This document shows, piece by piece, positions 5,259-5,266 of a stretch of DNA of 5,266 bases (position 1 is its first letter; every line of letters begins with the position of its first letter). Source of the stretch: Pseudomonadota bacterium (GTDB lineage: Bacteria; Pseudomonadota; Gammaproteobacteria; Burkholderiales; Burkholderiaceae_C); the NCBI GenBank assembly GCA_023394015.1, contig JAEXBL010000213.1, forward strand, positions 1 through 5,266, in the 5' to 3' direction. A model generated the notes under the pieces. That model did no database searches, had not been told where the DNA came from, and worked only from the letters and a program-made list of their open reading frames with translations. The position numbers were made by a program, and so were the translations under genes.

Positions 5259-5266
5259 CCCAGGCG

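Overview
The window is a very GC-rich chromosomal segment with strong G/C bias at third codon positions. Protein similarities (a SPOR-domain protein next to FolC, GabD, a two-TM cardiolipin synthase) and the C-tract/GAGTCGG hairpin repeats after stop codons point to a beta-proteobacterium, most likely Comamonadaceae (Acidovorax-like). That taxonomic call is from memory of such genomes, not from a search.

Layout. Positions 1-1573 are read leftward: folC (folylpolyglutamate/dihydrofolate synthase), then 11 bases later the start of a SPOR-domain inner-membrane protein (DedD-like) that runs off the left edge. A 40-base divergent intergenic region (1574-1613) holds a near-perfect 19-base dyad. Positions 1614-3447 are read rightward: a small ArsC/Spx-fold protein of the YffB type, then, 16 bases later, a full-length cardiolipin synthase with both HKD motifs. 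A 279-base noncoding gap follows (3448-3726). It holds a C-tract/G-tract hairpin repeat that starts at the base after the cls stop, a long second hairpin, a smaller hairpin, and a possible -10 box and ribosome-binding site for the next gene. Positions 3727-5190 encode a GabD-type succinate-semialdehyde dehydrogenase. The window ends in a half copy and a full copy of the same hairpin repeat, again starting at the base after the stop codon.

The genes do not form one pathway. folC serves folate metabolism, the SPOR protein cell division or peptidoglycan binding, cls membrane phospholipid synthesis, and gabD the oxidation of succinate semialdehyde to succinate. The YffB-like protein has no firmly known role. 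All complete genes look intact and ordinary. I see no mobile element, defence system, CRISPR array, tRNA or rRNA, and no evidence for a new multi-gene system. The most interesting material is noncoding: the repeat family, whose two full copies differ by a compensatory base-pair change in the inner stem, and the dyad between the divergent genes.
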